From positions 19,158,001-19,222,000 of the forward strand of contig NC_079883.1 in NCBI RefSeq assembly GCF_029227915.1: a DNA stretch of 64,000 nt, read 5' to 3'. The DNA is from Hydractinia symbiolongicarpus. Lineage: Eukaryota; Cnidaria; Hydrozoa; Anthoathecata; Hydractiniidae. The position numbers were made by a program, and so were the translations under genes. Below the pieces are notes generated by a model. The model saw only the letters and a list, made by a program, of their open reading frames with translations. It was not told the origin of the DNA and ran no database searches. This document shows, piece after piece, positions 10,601 through 21,354 of the stretch (its first letter is position 1; every line of letters starts with the position of its first letter).

Positions 10601-13600
10601 CACCAATAAAATGGCGTACTAAATTTAAAAATTCTGTCGTAAGCATTTTCCTTGAAACTTCTTAAACAAGTATATGTTAATTGCAAATCTTTTAAAAACA
10701 TCCACCACTCTCCTAGGTTGACTTAAAAGCGTGCACAAAAATCTGAAAAATAGAGATCTTATGTCTGTGGAACTTTTAATTAAATTGAAGGAGCCCTTTC
10801 GTACCCTAACAAAATTAATTATTCCTATTATTATTCACTTTTAATAATTTTCGCGTGTACAACAAAAATCTATTTTTCTTATCGAAAAGGTTAATTACCT
10901 CAAATCCGAAAACCATTTGAACTGACGCTCCGCTTGACAAAGTTGTTTTAAAAGCGTGATGAATCAGAGCAGAGTCAAGTGTTCCCAATAACAACAGTAA
11001 AGCTAAATTAAAGCAATTGTTAAAAAATGTGCATGTCAATAATATATTTTGATGTGTTCAATAAAAAATCGTAAAAAAATGCCTACTATTTACGCGAATA
11101 TGAAACAATACAGTTATGATGGGGCTTCTTTCCATCTAGAAACAAACAGGTATAAAAAATTCAGCTTCGTCCAGCTGTGTTGATGCAACACATATTTTTG
11201 CATGCAATTTACCTTATGTGTTAGCGTGCTTTTTTTTTAATTTCGATATTTCTGACCTTTTTTCAGTTAGTTATTTAAGATTTTGCTGTGAGCAGACGTA
11301 TGTCGAAGTGGAGAATAATTTTGTTAAATTAAGTGATTTATTGTCATCTGCATTGTTTTTATTACTTTATTACTTTACAATAGTACTGCATTGGCATTGT
11401 TTCGTTATTATTACAAGCTCGTGAGCTTGTTACAAGCTCGTGAGCTTGTATTAAAACGCAAATGTGTCCTACAAGAATGGAAATTTTTGCCTCTTTGAGC
11501 ACCGACACGGAAGTAGTCGTGTGTTCGAATCTCATCTTGGTAACTATTTTTACTTTTATTTTCTTTTTACTAGCTCGTAACTATGTCCGAAATAATCAAT
11601 TACAACGTCACAGATTTAAAATTCGTACCTAAACTCTCTAAGTACTTGGAAGTCATCTAAATGACGTTTCAGGCTGAAATTGGTATTTGTTTTCGACAAA
11701 ATTTGGCACAGTTAACAAAAAAAGTATGCTGAACATAATAGTGACATCATAATTTTGATTTTCGCCACTTAAATGTCATTTTAGGCCAAAATTAAAACTA
11801 TTTTAGACAAAACTTGGCAAAGTTAACAAAGAAAGTATGCCGAACATGATGTTGACATTAAAATTTTGATTTTTTGTCACCTAAATGTCATTTTAGGCCA
11901 AAATTGGTCCAAAAATTAAAACTATTTTAGACAAAACTTGGCAAAGTAAACAAAAAAAGTATGCCAAACATTATGGTGACATTAAAATTTTGGTTTTTTG
12001 TCACCTAAATGTCATTTTAGGCCAATATTTGTCCGAAAATTAAGACTACTTTATTTTCGACAAAATTTGGTACAGTTAACAAAAAAAGTATGCTGAACAT
12101 GATAGTGACATCAAAATTTTAATTTTTTGTCACCTAAATGCTGTTTAAGCTCATAAACGTTTCAATCGCGCAACTTTCAACCATGGCTGTATTAGAAACT
12201 GTAGAATTGGCTCGCATTGTGGATGTTTCAGAGTTGTGCATAAAGATAAGATTAGTGTTCACAAGCTTCATTTAACTAACTGGTAAAGTAAAGGTGTTTC
12301 CGCCAAAGTTTTTAAAAGTGAATATAGGCAGAATTAAGGTCTCTCCAAATGCCTGAAAAGTAGTCTGCGAAAAATAAAATTTCCACAACAATACGTAAGA
12401 GAAAAACGAAGACGCTCCACCATATATAAATAATTACGAGAACGAAATTCTTTTCGCTACGAAAAGAATTTCGTTCTCGCTTTCTTCTTTCTGTCAGTCA
12501 GTTTACCCCAGACTGACCCAACGAAAATTGAAATTTCGAGGAATTTTTTGTTCAAGAAGATATGTCGTGTCTAACTTCGTAACAGAAATCATCAAATCAA
12601 ATTTAATAGACAGCTTTTTGTAAACTTTATTCGCGAGGTTGTTTACATATATCATACGTCTTGTTGGATTTGGTATTGTTTTGCAACAATTTAGTTATTA
12701 CATAAAACTTGCGAAATTTGTTTGGTTTTATAATATAATCGTTCTCACAACAGATCTAACAGAAACCGGTCGCAGAAAAATGTTCCTTTTTAAAAATATT
12801 TTTTTATTATCGACAGTGTTGTTTTTTATTATAACAAAAAAATTAAAGGAAACAAAGCATCGACAACAGAAATCAAAGGTAAAATAAAAAAATCTAAGAG
12901 CCGTGTATTGTATATCATAACACAAGTGCAACATCATTAACATGATTTTGAAGGCTGGCGATATCGAAAAAATCGAGGGACTGGTTTACAACAACAATCT
13001 AACGTAACAGATCTTGTTGTTACCGCACCTAGCAATCGTAACGTATCATCGAAATGTACAGTATGCAAGAAAGGAGTTGGTACAAATGGAAAGCGATTAC
13101 TTTGTACACATTGTTATGAAATACTCATGTCACTTGTTTGAACCTTTCAAAATCAGAACAAAAGAGGTACACTGTAGCAACGGTTGAAAATTGGACATGT
13201 AGTGATTTCACCATTACACTTTTACCCTTCCACAACTGAAGACATTTCGATACATCAACATCTGACGAAGTTATCGAAACTACCCTATAAAAAACAAAAA
13301 TCTAGAAAAATTAAAGAAAACTCCAAATACACTTCAATCGCCCATCTTAACGTTCAGTCACTCATGTCTACTTTTAACGAATTCTCTATCATGGTAAATG
13401 ACTATAAATTTTATATTGTAGCTGTAACCGAAACTTGGCTAACAGATGACACGTACCAACAACATTATGTTCAAATACCAGGCTACAAAACTGTATTTAA
13501 AAACTGCATAGGGAAAAAAGATAAGGGAGTCGGGTTTTATCTCAAAGAGACTCTTAGTTTCAAAGTTAGAAACAATTTAAAAAAACATCATGATTCACTT

Positions 13601-16600
13601 ATTTGTAGAACTACGGGGAAAAAATAAGAACTCCCCTGTTCCTATGTGTGGCCTATCGAATGAAAAGGAAAAACTGGAATGGTTAGATAAATTTAATAGC
13701 AGAGGTATACACAAAGTGACAAAGTGTCCTTATTCTGACAGGCGACTTTACCATCGATTTGCTCGGAGAAAGTAGAGAATCTACCAAACGGTATCGAGAC
13801 ATATTACAAACATTTTCATTACATCAACACGTGTCATACCAACAAGAAAACAAAAATCAACAATTGATCACATCAGCAGCAATACCAACAAAATTATCCA
13901 TCGTGACGTAATTAACATTGACGAGATTTCCGACCACAACACTCCGTTCGTTTTAAACATCAAAAAAGAACGATTTGAAAAACGTTATAAATACGTACGA
14001 TGCGAAAAGAACATGAGCAAAAATATTGCTGACTTCAAACAACTACCAATTAATCTGGTCTACGCTTACGACGACCCAGACGATCAAATTACTACTCTCA
14101 ACTAATTAGTTATGCATTGTATATCAGGGCACACTCCGACGAAAAGAATGAAGTTTACACGTCCTCCAGCACCATGGATAAAGGATCCAGAGATCACCGT
14201 TGCGAAAAACAATCTAGAAAACAATCTACAAACCATATCACTTGAGCTGAACCACTGTGATGAAAATTCGCGCAAAGAATATCACACTGCAAGAAATACA
14301 TAGAAAAAATCAATCCAACCAAAAAGGCAACCTTTTTACGAAAAGCCTCAGTTCAAAGAATCCTAAGAAAGTATGGAAAACGGTTCAACAAGTTCGATAA
14401 GTCACTGATTCTGTCTCTTTTAAACTATTGTAATGTTGTTTACGGTCAAATTCCGAAATATCTACAAAACAGATAACAAAGAATTCAAATTTGTACTGCC
14501 AGATACGTACTGGGAAAGTATGCCAACACAGCAGACATTGTCAACCTGAACTGGCTATTGTTGAAAACGCGGAAAATAACGTCGTAAAACTTGTGTTTCG
14601 AGAGCTTTACGATAAAAACTGGCCGACTTATCTTCAAATGGAGACTGTAAGAAAACTTCGTTCGAGTAGCTTTGACATCAAAATTGACTATGGCGAGAAA
14701 TGCACTTGCAAGAACAAGCTACTATTTTTAATAATTTACCACCAAGCGTAGTAATAAAAGTTTATTTAACAGAGGCAAGAAAATTTTATAAGAAAAAGGC
14801 TTTTGCTCGGATATTAATATCATAACAATATTTCATCTTATGTTTTAATGTTTAATATTTGTCAGACTATTTTCTGTTTTATTATTCCTAGCTAATCAGC
14901 TATTTTTTTCCCATTTTATGTGCTCAGACAGGCTTCTTAGTTGCACCCAGCCCCCTTTTTTCACTCATTCTTGCTTTTGACATTACGTTGGCTCTTTTCT
15001 CCGCCCCTTTCCCTATTTACTCGATTATTTTCCAGCAAACTCTTTAATTTTTGTTTTAAAAATATCTTTCTAATTTTTTTTTTTTGACGATGACGATGAT
15101 GGTGATTATCTATATAAGAATACGCCAGTTCCATGTGTCAGGCAGAGTGGATGTGGTTTTTTTTAAAGGAACAGCCGCGGTCACTTTTGCTAAACTTTTA
15201 TTTTTATTCTGTCTTTTGTGTGCTTTTTCAAATTCATTTAAAAATTTTTGTTATTGAAGATATTATTTCGGTTTGTCTGTTCAGTATTCATATTACTGTG
15301 GAAAGTTTATCATTTCTTGAACATGATAGTTTAGTAGGCGACGTTTCGGGTGATCCTTCTCTCATCATCGGGCAAAGTAAAATGATGTTGCGCATGAATT
15401 TATATAATTGCAGAGGATCGAAATTTATAAAAATTAACCAATCAGAAACGAGCTGATAATTACAGTTAATTACGGTAATTAACATTTTCGGACCTAGATG
15501 TAGGTAACTACTTCTTCTGTAGGGCTGGTAACCAAATCTCAGAAAGTTGATACGAGATGCTGTTTATGTGTTTGTTACGTCCATGTGTTCATGGAGCTCT
15601 TCTGGATGTTCAAGAAATGATAAACTTTCCACAGTAACAAAATTTTTGTTTTATAAAAAAGTCACGGTTAATTTATTTTATTGTTCTCATAAAAACCTTT
15701 GTGAAATGATGTAAACTTTATTACGCAAAAGTCACGGGTAATTAATTTTTATTACTCCCTTAAGCATGTGTCTATTGTTATATGAAAAACATATTGGTTT
15801 TATTTATTCCCGTTTGAATGAAATTAACAACAAAACGTTTTGACGAAAAGAACATTGAATTTTATTGTTGATTTCGCTCACTATTTTGCTGTTTTTTTAT
15901 TTGGTATCTATAGTGGATTTTTCCACGGGACTAAATACTAGTCTCTATAATAATACAGAGACTGTGTCTGTTTGTAACAGGCAAAGTGGATTATATTTTT
16001 TGCAATTTTCTTTAAAAGCGTCTATAATATATCCCCTATAAAAATGTTCCGTATTTTAAAAACGTTTTGTTTACAGTATTGTTCAAAAGTTTTAATTCAT
16101 TGTTCATACTTTTTTATTGAAATTTACAACAAATCACTTTGTGATATAAAACATAAATAAATTTTAAATGTTCTTGAGTAAATTTCTCTAGGGATTTTCG
16201 TTTATAACGTTTTTCAGCCTTCCTAATAAGATTATTAACAAACATTTTTGTGATAAGAAGCACAATAAATTTTAAGACAATTAGTGGATTATTCAACGGG
16301 TTTAAATGCTAGTATATATTAAAACAATCAAGTTCTAAATCAACTTTTAAAGCCAATATTTAAAAAGTTGTTTATCAAGTTCTACCAACCAGGTAGATAT
16401 ACTACAAATTTTATCAAATTAAACTTACGTAATCGACCCGATCTTCCACCAGCCAATGAAAAGCTTTCATAAAGAGTAAGAAAGTAAATAGTGCAACAAA
16501 TTTTGGACTGAAGTCATCGCGAAAAACAGTGAAAGCCAGACACGTTTCCGTGATCACATACCAGAACTTTTCGATCAGATGCTAAAAAAACCCACAAACA

Positions 16601-17543
16601 AACTGATTCAGTGGACAAAACCTAGGGCTAGGTTGCCATACTGAATGTATGAAATAACTGTTCCGAATAAGCACAAAAGCACAATATTTCCAGGTGTTCT
16701 AAGGATATATATTCAAAAATACGAGGTTCAAAATTGGTTTAAAGCGTACTTAGGTCTAGTGGCATGTCAAGCAAAGAAACATAAGTACTCATTTCTCATT
16801 TACCTCCACTTCAGATGCTCGTAATTGACCAAAAAATATTTTTCTCAAAGCTTTGCCCAGCAAAAATATGAGAGCGAACCCCTGTGCATATAATACCTAA
16901 AATATTACAAAAATATGTTGAAGTTACAACTAGAAAAGAGTTTTATAAATGCATAAGTGCAAAAATGGTTTCATACTTCCGAACTTTTTTCAACTGTTTT
17001 ATTTTTCCCAGCTATTAGTATTACAAACATATACACATTACAGGTGCGACATCAGGCTTACCATACATTTAAGTGTTTGATCATTGTCAAACGCCGCATT
17101 CATGCTTTCACTGGTTCTGGTATGTGTTATGTACTGGTAAAAAAACTTTTCTTAATAAAAGCAATGTTGACACATTTACAGTATTGAAATATTTTCCATG
17201 AGAAAATTTGAGAAAAAACGAAATGAACTACAAGAAAAAAGCACATATTCATATAAAATATTGCTATATGTATCTCCATAAAAAGATGTAAAATGACAAT
17301 GACCGAAGTTCAAGTGTTCATGGCCTATTTGGAAATCAATTACTAATCCAAAGGTTTACAGATATTTTATCAAGAAGAAATAAAAAAAACGTGTAAATAG
17401 TATAGAATGCTTACTGCAATACTTGGATTAGATTTTGTCAGATAGACAATTGAAGGATAAAATTGTTGTTTTTGGTAAAAAGCATTTCCAATAACAGCTG
17501 CAGTACATAGGGTTACCCCCAACGTAATCAACGCAACCCTCAT
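7645..17543 (-). CDS. SYVN1: E3 ubiquitin-protein ligase synoviolin / HRD1, 13 coding exons
   Basis: ER-membrane RING ubiquitin ligase of ER-associated degradation (ERAD). Exons on the minus strand: 17543-17415, 16896-16804, 16581-16429, 11135-11087, 11002-10899, 10618-10492, 10084-9985, 9901-9836, 9143-8887, 8804-8641, 8557-8488, 8394-8199, 7951-7645. All junctions are GT-AG, phases match, and the total is 1815 nt, giving 604 residues against about 617 in human. Exons 1-7 encode the multi-helix membrane part (QFYPSIVYLTKSNPS, ETCLAFTVFRDDFSP, GASVQMVFGFE, HTFPLFAIRPMYL). Exon 9 holds the RING-H2 finger (CIICREQM, LPCNHIFHAHCLRSWFQRQQ, CPTCRMDVL) and a run of eight Gln. Exons 10-11 are Pro/Gly-rich. 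Exon 12 has the LDLSTLSLEQL/LLRNVHSLLD segment and exon 13 ends with ELRRRRLERFQ. An alternative upstream ATG lies at 17573. Exon 4 uses the second possible donor (GTAGGC), which keeps frame and alignment. Intact and very secure. Confidence 0.97.
11414..11451. repeat. two tandem 18-bp near-palindromes (ACAAGCTCGTGAGCTTGT)
   Basis: Within the third SYVN1 intron, ACAAGCTC-GT-GAGCTTGT occurs twice with a single T between copies. Each has 8-bp perfect arms around a 2-nt centre. Tandem protein-binding dyads or a foldback remnant are both possible; no coding. Confidence 0.6.
11655..12150. repeat. minisatellite, about four units of 112-130 bp
   Basis: A diverged tandem repeat in the third SYVN1 intron. 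Unit starts carry 'taaatgtcattttaggc' or close variants at about 11658, 11770, 11882, 12006 and 12136. Each unit also contains 'agacaaaacttggcaaagttaac' and 'aaagtatgccgaacat' variants. Unit length changes from 112 to 124-130 bp through an inserted 'ttggtccaaaa' type segment. Non-coding. Confidence 0.75.
12437..12479. repeat. perfect hairpin, 20-bp arms and 3-nt loop
   Basis: Arms cgagaacgaaattcttttcg and its exact reverse complement are separated by 'cta'. It lies inside the long SYVN1 intron (11136-16428). In RNA either strand would form a 20-bp uninterrupted stem. No flanking terminal repeats or target duplication were recognised. Confidence 0.85.
12980..14760 (+). pseudogene. CR1/L2-group LINE fragment inside SYVN1 intron, internally deleted
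   Basis: Order on the plus strand: a Cys-rich CxxCxKGVGTNG-type finger remnant near 13055; an endonuclease N-terminal region at 13184-13627 (IAHLNVQSLMSTFNEF, then VTETWLTDD, PGY, GVGFYLKE); broken endonuclease C-terminal sequence to about 13980; a reverse-transcriptase N-terminal linker at 14112-14303; and then directly the post-RT C-terminal region at 14390-14750 (SLLNYCNVVYGQIPKYLQ). The RT catalytic core is missing, so a large internal deletion has occurred. It is in the opposite orientation to SYVN1 and should be spliced out with intron 3. Confidence 0.75.
15288..15645. repeat. inverted repeat, 32-bp identical arms (MITE or Penelope-type tail)
   Basis: The arm ttactgtggaaagtttatca and its next 12 bases at about 15293-15325 recurs inverted at about 15608-15640. 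The interval contains 'gacgtttcgggtgatccttc' with 'catcatcgggc', wording often seen at the ends of Penelope-like elements. No ORF is supported. Sits in the third SYVN1 intron. Confidence 0.6.
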
Positions 17544-17573
17544 TCTGGTTTCGCCAACCATACGAGATGACAC

Positions 17574-18268
17574 AATTCCTTAAATTTAATGTTTCATGAA
17601 GAATAACTAAAAACAAAGCCAAAAATATTATACTTTTCAAAAATAGCAACATATTAGTTAAGCATAGTTAAAGAGCTTTATAAAAAATACGTTTTGACAA
17701 GCTTTTGAGTATGATCTCTTCATCAGGTGAATAAAACATTGCAGTTGGGTGTATAAACATTGAATAGAACACTTGAGTGAGTACATAAATTATAAAATTA
17801 TAATGCATTAAAAACATGTGTATACTTACATTATCTACAATTACCTTAAAATGCCTAATTTATTAAAAAAAGAGGTTAAAATTCAAAAAGTTAATTAAAA
17901 CAGTAATGACGAAAAAGAAGGAGAGCATAGAAGCATATAGTCCAACACCCTCCGTCATTACAAAAATGCTGAGATGTGGAAAACCCATAAGCGTATTCCA
18001 CACTAAGGATTTCACAACATGTGGAGTGCTTAAGTGCTCACCGTGAATGTTCAAGCTAAAGTAACAAAGCGCTCATCAAGGCCTGGTGGTAGAAAAGTTT
18101 TTAATTTATATGTTGCCTAAAAGTATCTTGCTCTTTAAGCTGTGCCTCACTAAAAGATCTGTCAATTATTTGAAAAAAAAATCACTCTCATACTATGATA
18201 ATCTATGAACACAAAACGTTTAAAAGACCTGACTGTTTTAATCTCTGATGAACCTGATTCTTTTATCT
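17574..18268. other. SYVN1 5' flank; no gene seen
   Basis: Should contain the SYVN1 promoter and 5' UTR, but no TATA box or initiator can be chosen with confidence. A segment at 17695-17735 (ttttgacaagcttttgagta ... cttcatcagg) looks like a Penelope-type terminal sequence. The minus ORF at 17863-18054 has no recognised domain. Confidence 0.4.
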
Positions 18269-18272
18269 TTAA

Positions 18273-18791
18273 CCCTATTCGGTACAGGGTTTTTCAAGCA
18301 TATTAAGACCAGAGAAGGTGGATTCCTCCCTACCTTCATAATTTTTGATAGGCTTGCCTAAATTAAATCAAACTTGGTACATTTTATAGTACGTCATGAT
18401 AAACAAAATGGGGGCAATAAATTTTAACTTATGTCTGCAATTTTTCTGTGACGTCTTCGGAAGCTTGAAATTTGTTCAAAATATTAAAAAAAAACAGGAA
18501 ATCAGATTAATCATGTGTTTAAAATTTACAGAATGATTCACCTTGATAAAATTAAGTTGTGTTGTATAAGTACCAAGTTCTAAGATCCTGACAAGTTATT
18601 ATATATTTCCGAGTAATAGCCAACATCTAAGTTTCTGAGAGATGGGACCTGAAAAATTGGTGCGCAGGTGCCTAATAGATAAATATTAAAACTCAGTAAG
18701 TATCAAACTATCCAACATAGCAAAAAAGATTGAATATAAGAAAACCGGCAGGGGGGGGGGGGTGAGTGGAATCCGTCCGTACCAAATAGGG
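18273..18791. mobile_element. piggyBac-type MITE with TTAA target sites
   Basis: Terminal repeats CCCTATTCGGTAC (left) and GTACCAAATAGGG (right) pair with one mismatch and are flanked on both sides by TTAA (18269-18272 and 18792-18795). TTAA duplication with CC-starting termini is the piggyBac hallmark. 519 bp, no ORF, so non-autonomous. A poly-G run lies at 18751-18762. Confidence 0.75.
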
Positions 18792-18795
18792 TTAA

Positions 18796-19293
18796 GAAAT
18801 TTCTAAATTGGCTTTTATAGTTCATAAACCTATATCTTAAATTTGTTGTTGTACTACCAATATACAGTTTTACACGTTAATTTTTAAATTAAGCTATTAG
18901 AATTACAATCAAATTACCTTTTCTTAAATTATATATATGTTTTACTATCATCAAAACTGAAAAAAGTGCTCATATTTTCTAAAATATTACAAACCTGTCA
19001 ACTTTTCTTACCACGACCTACTTATATATTTGCTTGGGAATTACAATCTTGAAGCTGAGTTCAATTAGAAGAGATAAAATGCCTAAAAATAGATTATTGT
19101 ACTTATTTAAAATTTCATAGGCTAAGTTGTGGTTATCCCTCACTGCTTACTGTATATGACAGCAGTTCTCAAGAAAAGCTTCCTTGGCCCTCTGATATTT
19201 CTAATACTAAATAGAAGACAGACTTTGACATCATTTTTGAGACATTGCATAGTTTTGCTAATGACACCCACATCTCCATAGAAATAAAATCAG
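18796..19293. other. no feature seen
   Basis: AT-rich, no ORF, no paired repeat recognised. Confidence 0.4.
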
Positions 19294-19660
19294 CTAGGCG
19301 GCATTTACATGAAGATTTCACTTTGCCCAAAGTCAAAATTCAATACTTCTATGCACTATGAAAACACTGGTACTGTTTACATGAACAAGGCGAAGTGAGT
19401 TTCACTTTGGCCTGATTTTTATACTTTGCTCAGTAATTCATTGTGTAAACAGACAAGTGAAAAGCAATCAATCTGCATGTTCAAATAAACATTGAGCATG
19501 TGCAATTTCATGTCAACAAATCCTTTTAGCAAAAAACGCCCCTTTAACATGGACCACCCCCGAAGTGAATATCTAACCCGAAGTGAAATGTTATGTTAAC
19601 ACTAACGTTTTTCACTGTGGAGTGAAATTCACTTCGGGCTTCATGTAAACACCACCTTAG
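19294..19660. mobile_element. MITE with imperfect terminal inverted repeats
   Basis: The left end CTAGGCGGCATTTACATGAAG pairs with the reverse complement of the right end, CTAAGGTGGTGTTTACATGAAG. Inside, further 'tttacatgaa' and 'cgaagtgaa(a/t)ttcact' words repeat in both orientations, a subterminal-repeat pattern. 367 bp, non-coding. The target duplication is not certain. Confidence 0.6.
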
Positions 19661-20439
19661 TAACTCCACATATCTTGCTTGTTTGCAAACAGATCTTGAC
19701 ACTGTATATAACTAAGCATTTGACAATTAATATACCCCTTTAACAGTAACAAATTTAAATGAGAATAGGAGTCAAGGAGTTGTGAGTTAGGTAGTTGCCA
19801 AGGGGAAAGATGAAGAATTGCTACATTTTACGGTAAAAAAGTTGAAAGTCGGATTTTCTAACTTCAGTAGAGCTCATTAGTTTTTATATTTTTAACACAC
19901 AATACGTGAAATTGTGAAATCATTTCACTTCTTCAGGCCTTGCTATGAGAGGCATGCAATCGCACGCGTATGTTTTCACACACACGCACGAAACGTCCAA
20001 GGTTTGCGATTAGGCACATGCACAAAATTGTATAAAAGTATAGCTATAGCATAATTTCTTTATTTACCTTGCATTTATTATATATTTTTTAATCTTGATT
20101 TTCAGCCCACTTCGAAAAGATAATTTACATACGAAAAATTAATTTAGAACAGGGTAGCTAGTTAATTAGCAGGGTATTGAGGATATATCAAAGCGAGAAA
20201 TGACTAGCTTTTTCATTTTGTTTTTTCTTCAATACTGCTGCTGTGTTTTTAGTAAAATATACTATATATATATATATTGATGAGGTCAAAAACCATTCTT
20301 GTTAAAAGATTTCGTGTCTGTTTTTTCTTATTATATATATGTATACTTTTTTTACAAAAAAACATGTCCAATGCTTGTCGTGACACCCTCTTCTGTTATG
20401 CTTATTTTTTAATGTTACAAAAAGACTATTAGTGGGGCT
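19661..20439. other. no gene; AT-rich with short (TA)n near 20263
   Basis: Nothing coding was recognised. Contains the words 'gcaatcgcacgcgtatg' and 'cacacacgcacga' and a TATATATATA run. Confidence 0.4.
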
Positions 20440-21354
20440 TACTATGTTCTTCGTGTGCAGGGACTTGTTAGAAGCAATTTTTTGACTGGAATCTGGTTTT
20501 TGGTTGATTTAAATACAAAAAATACTAGGTGTCATTTTTTTCCATATCTGGGTGTGGCCATGGTGACATCATCCAGCTTCTGGTCAGTAAAATATCAAAG
20601 TTGTAATTTTGGATTTTTTTCTTTTCCAGCTGATAGAACATACAAAAATGAACAAAAGATATATAAAAACTATATTTTGAAAATGAGGCACTCAAGAGAT
20701 ACAGGGATTTTAAAGTTTCAAATTTCAGGGGCAAAATACGTATTCGAAAATTGTGTGACTATAAAAAAAAAAGTTTAGGTAGCAAAATGTTTTTGTTTTG
20801 CAATGATAGTTGTTTACAAAAGTACAGTTGTATGAGACAAGTGCATTCTATAAAGAGTAATTTGTTTTTATAGCAGTTTTGAAGTTATTAATGTAATAGT
20901 GTTACCCCCTGAAAATTCTTATATATCATTTAAGACATTATAATGCACAGTGTTTGTTCCATATTTCATTAGATATTGCTAAATACAAGTAATCTTATAC
21001 CTGTTAGTAGTTTAAATTGTCGAATTATATTAGTAATTTGAAGTAAAAGGTAGCAGGTGAAAGTTAAAAGATTGCATAAAACTTTTTTCAGTATGATATT
21101 TCTATGATGTGGTTTTTTGTGATAGATTTCCTATGAATAGTGAAAGTAAAGTTTATTTTATTAGAATAGACACAGTTAAGTTAAAAAATATGAATAAAGA
21201 AATTCCATATAAAAAAGGACTGATTTCAGCTTAGAAAAGTGCATAATTTGTCAAGAGAACAATGGCAAGAAAGTATGTTGTGATTTTTCAATGATTCTTA
21301 GCTTTACGGTTTTAAGCTACTTTATTTTGGAAATTGTTATTCTCATTTTTTATA

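Noticed and set aside
11480-11545. tRNA gene or tRNA-derived SINE (gtgttcgaatctc looks like a B box)
   Set aside because: No matching A box, acceptor stem or cloverleaf could be built around it.
17863-18054. Minus-strand 63-residue ORF upstream of SYVN1 as an extra 5' exon
   Set aside because: It does not match the HRD1 N-terminus, and the exon at 17543-17415 already begins with a good start.
20455-20778. 107-residue plus-strand ORF
   Set aside because: It lies within the long inverted repeat, and the matching arm at 25 kb does not conserve the frame.
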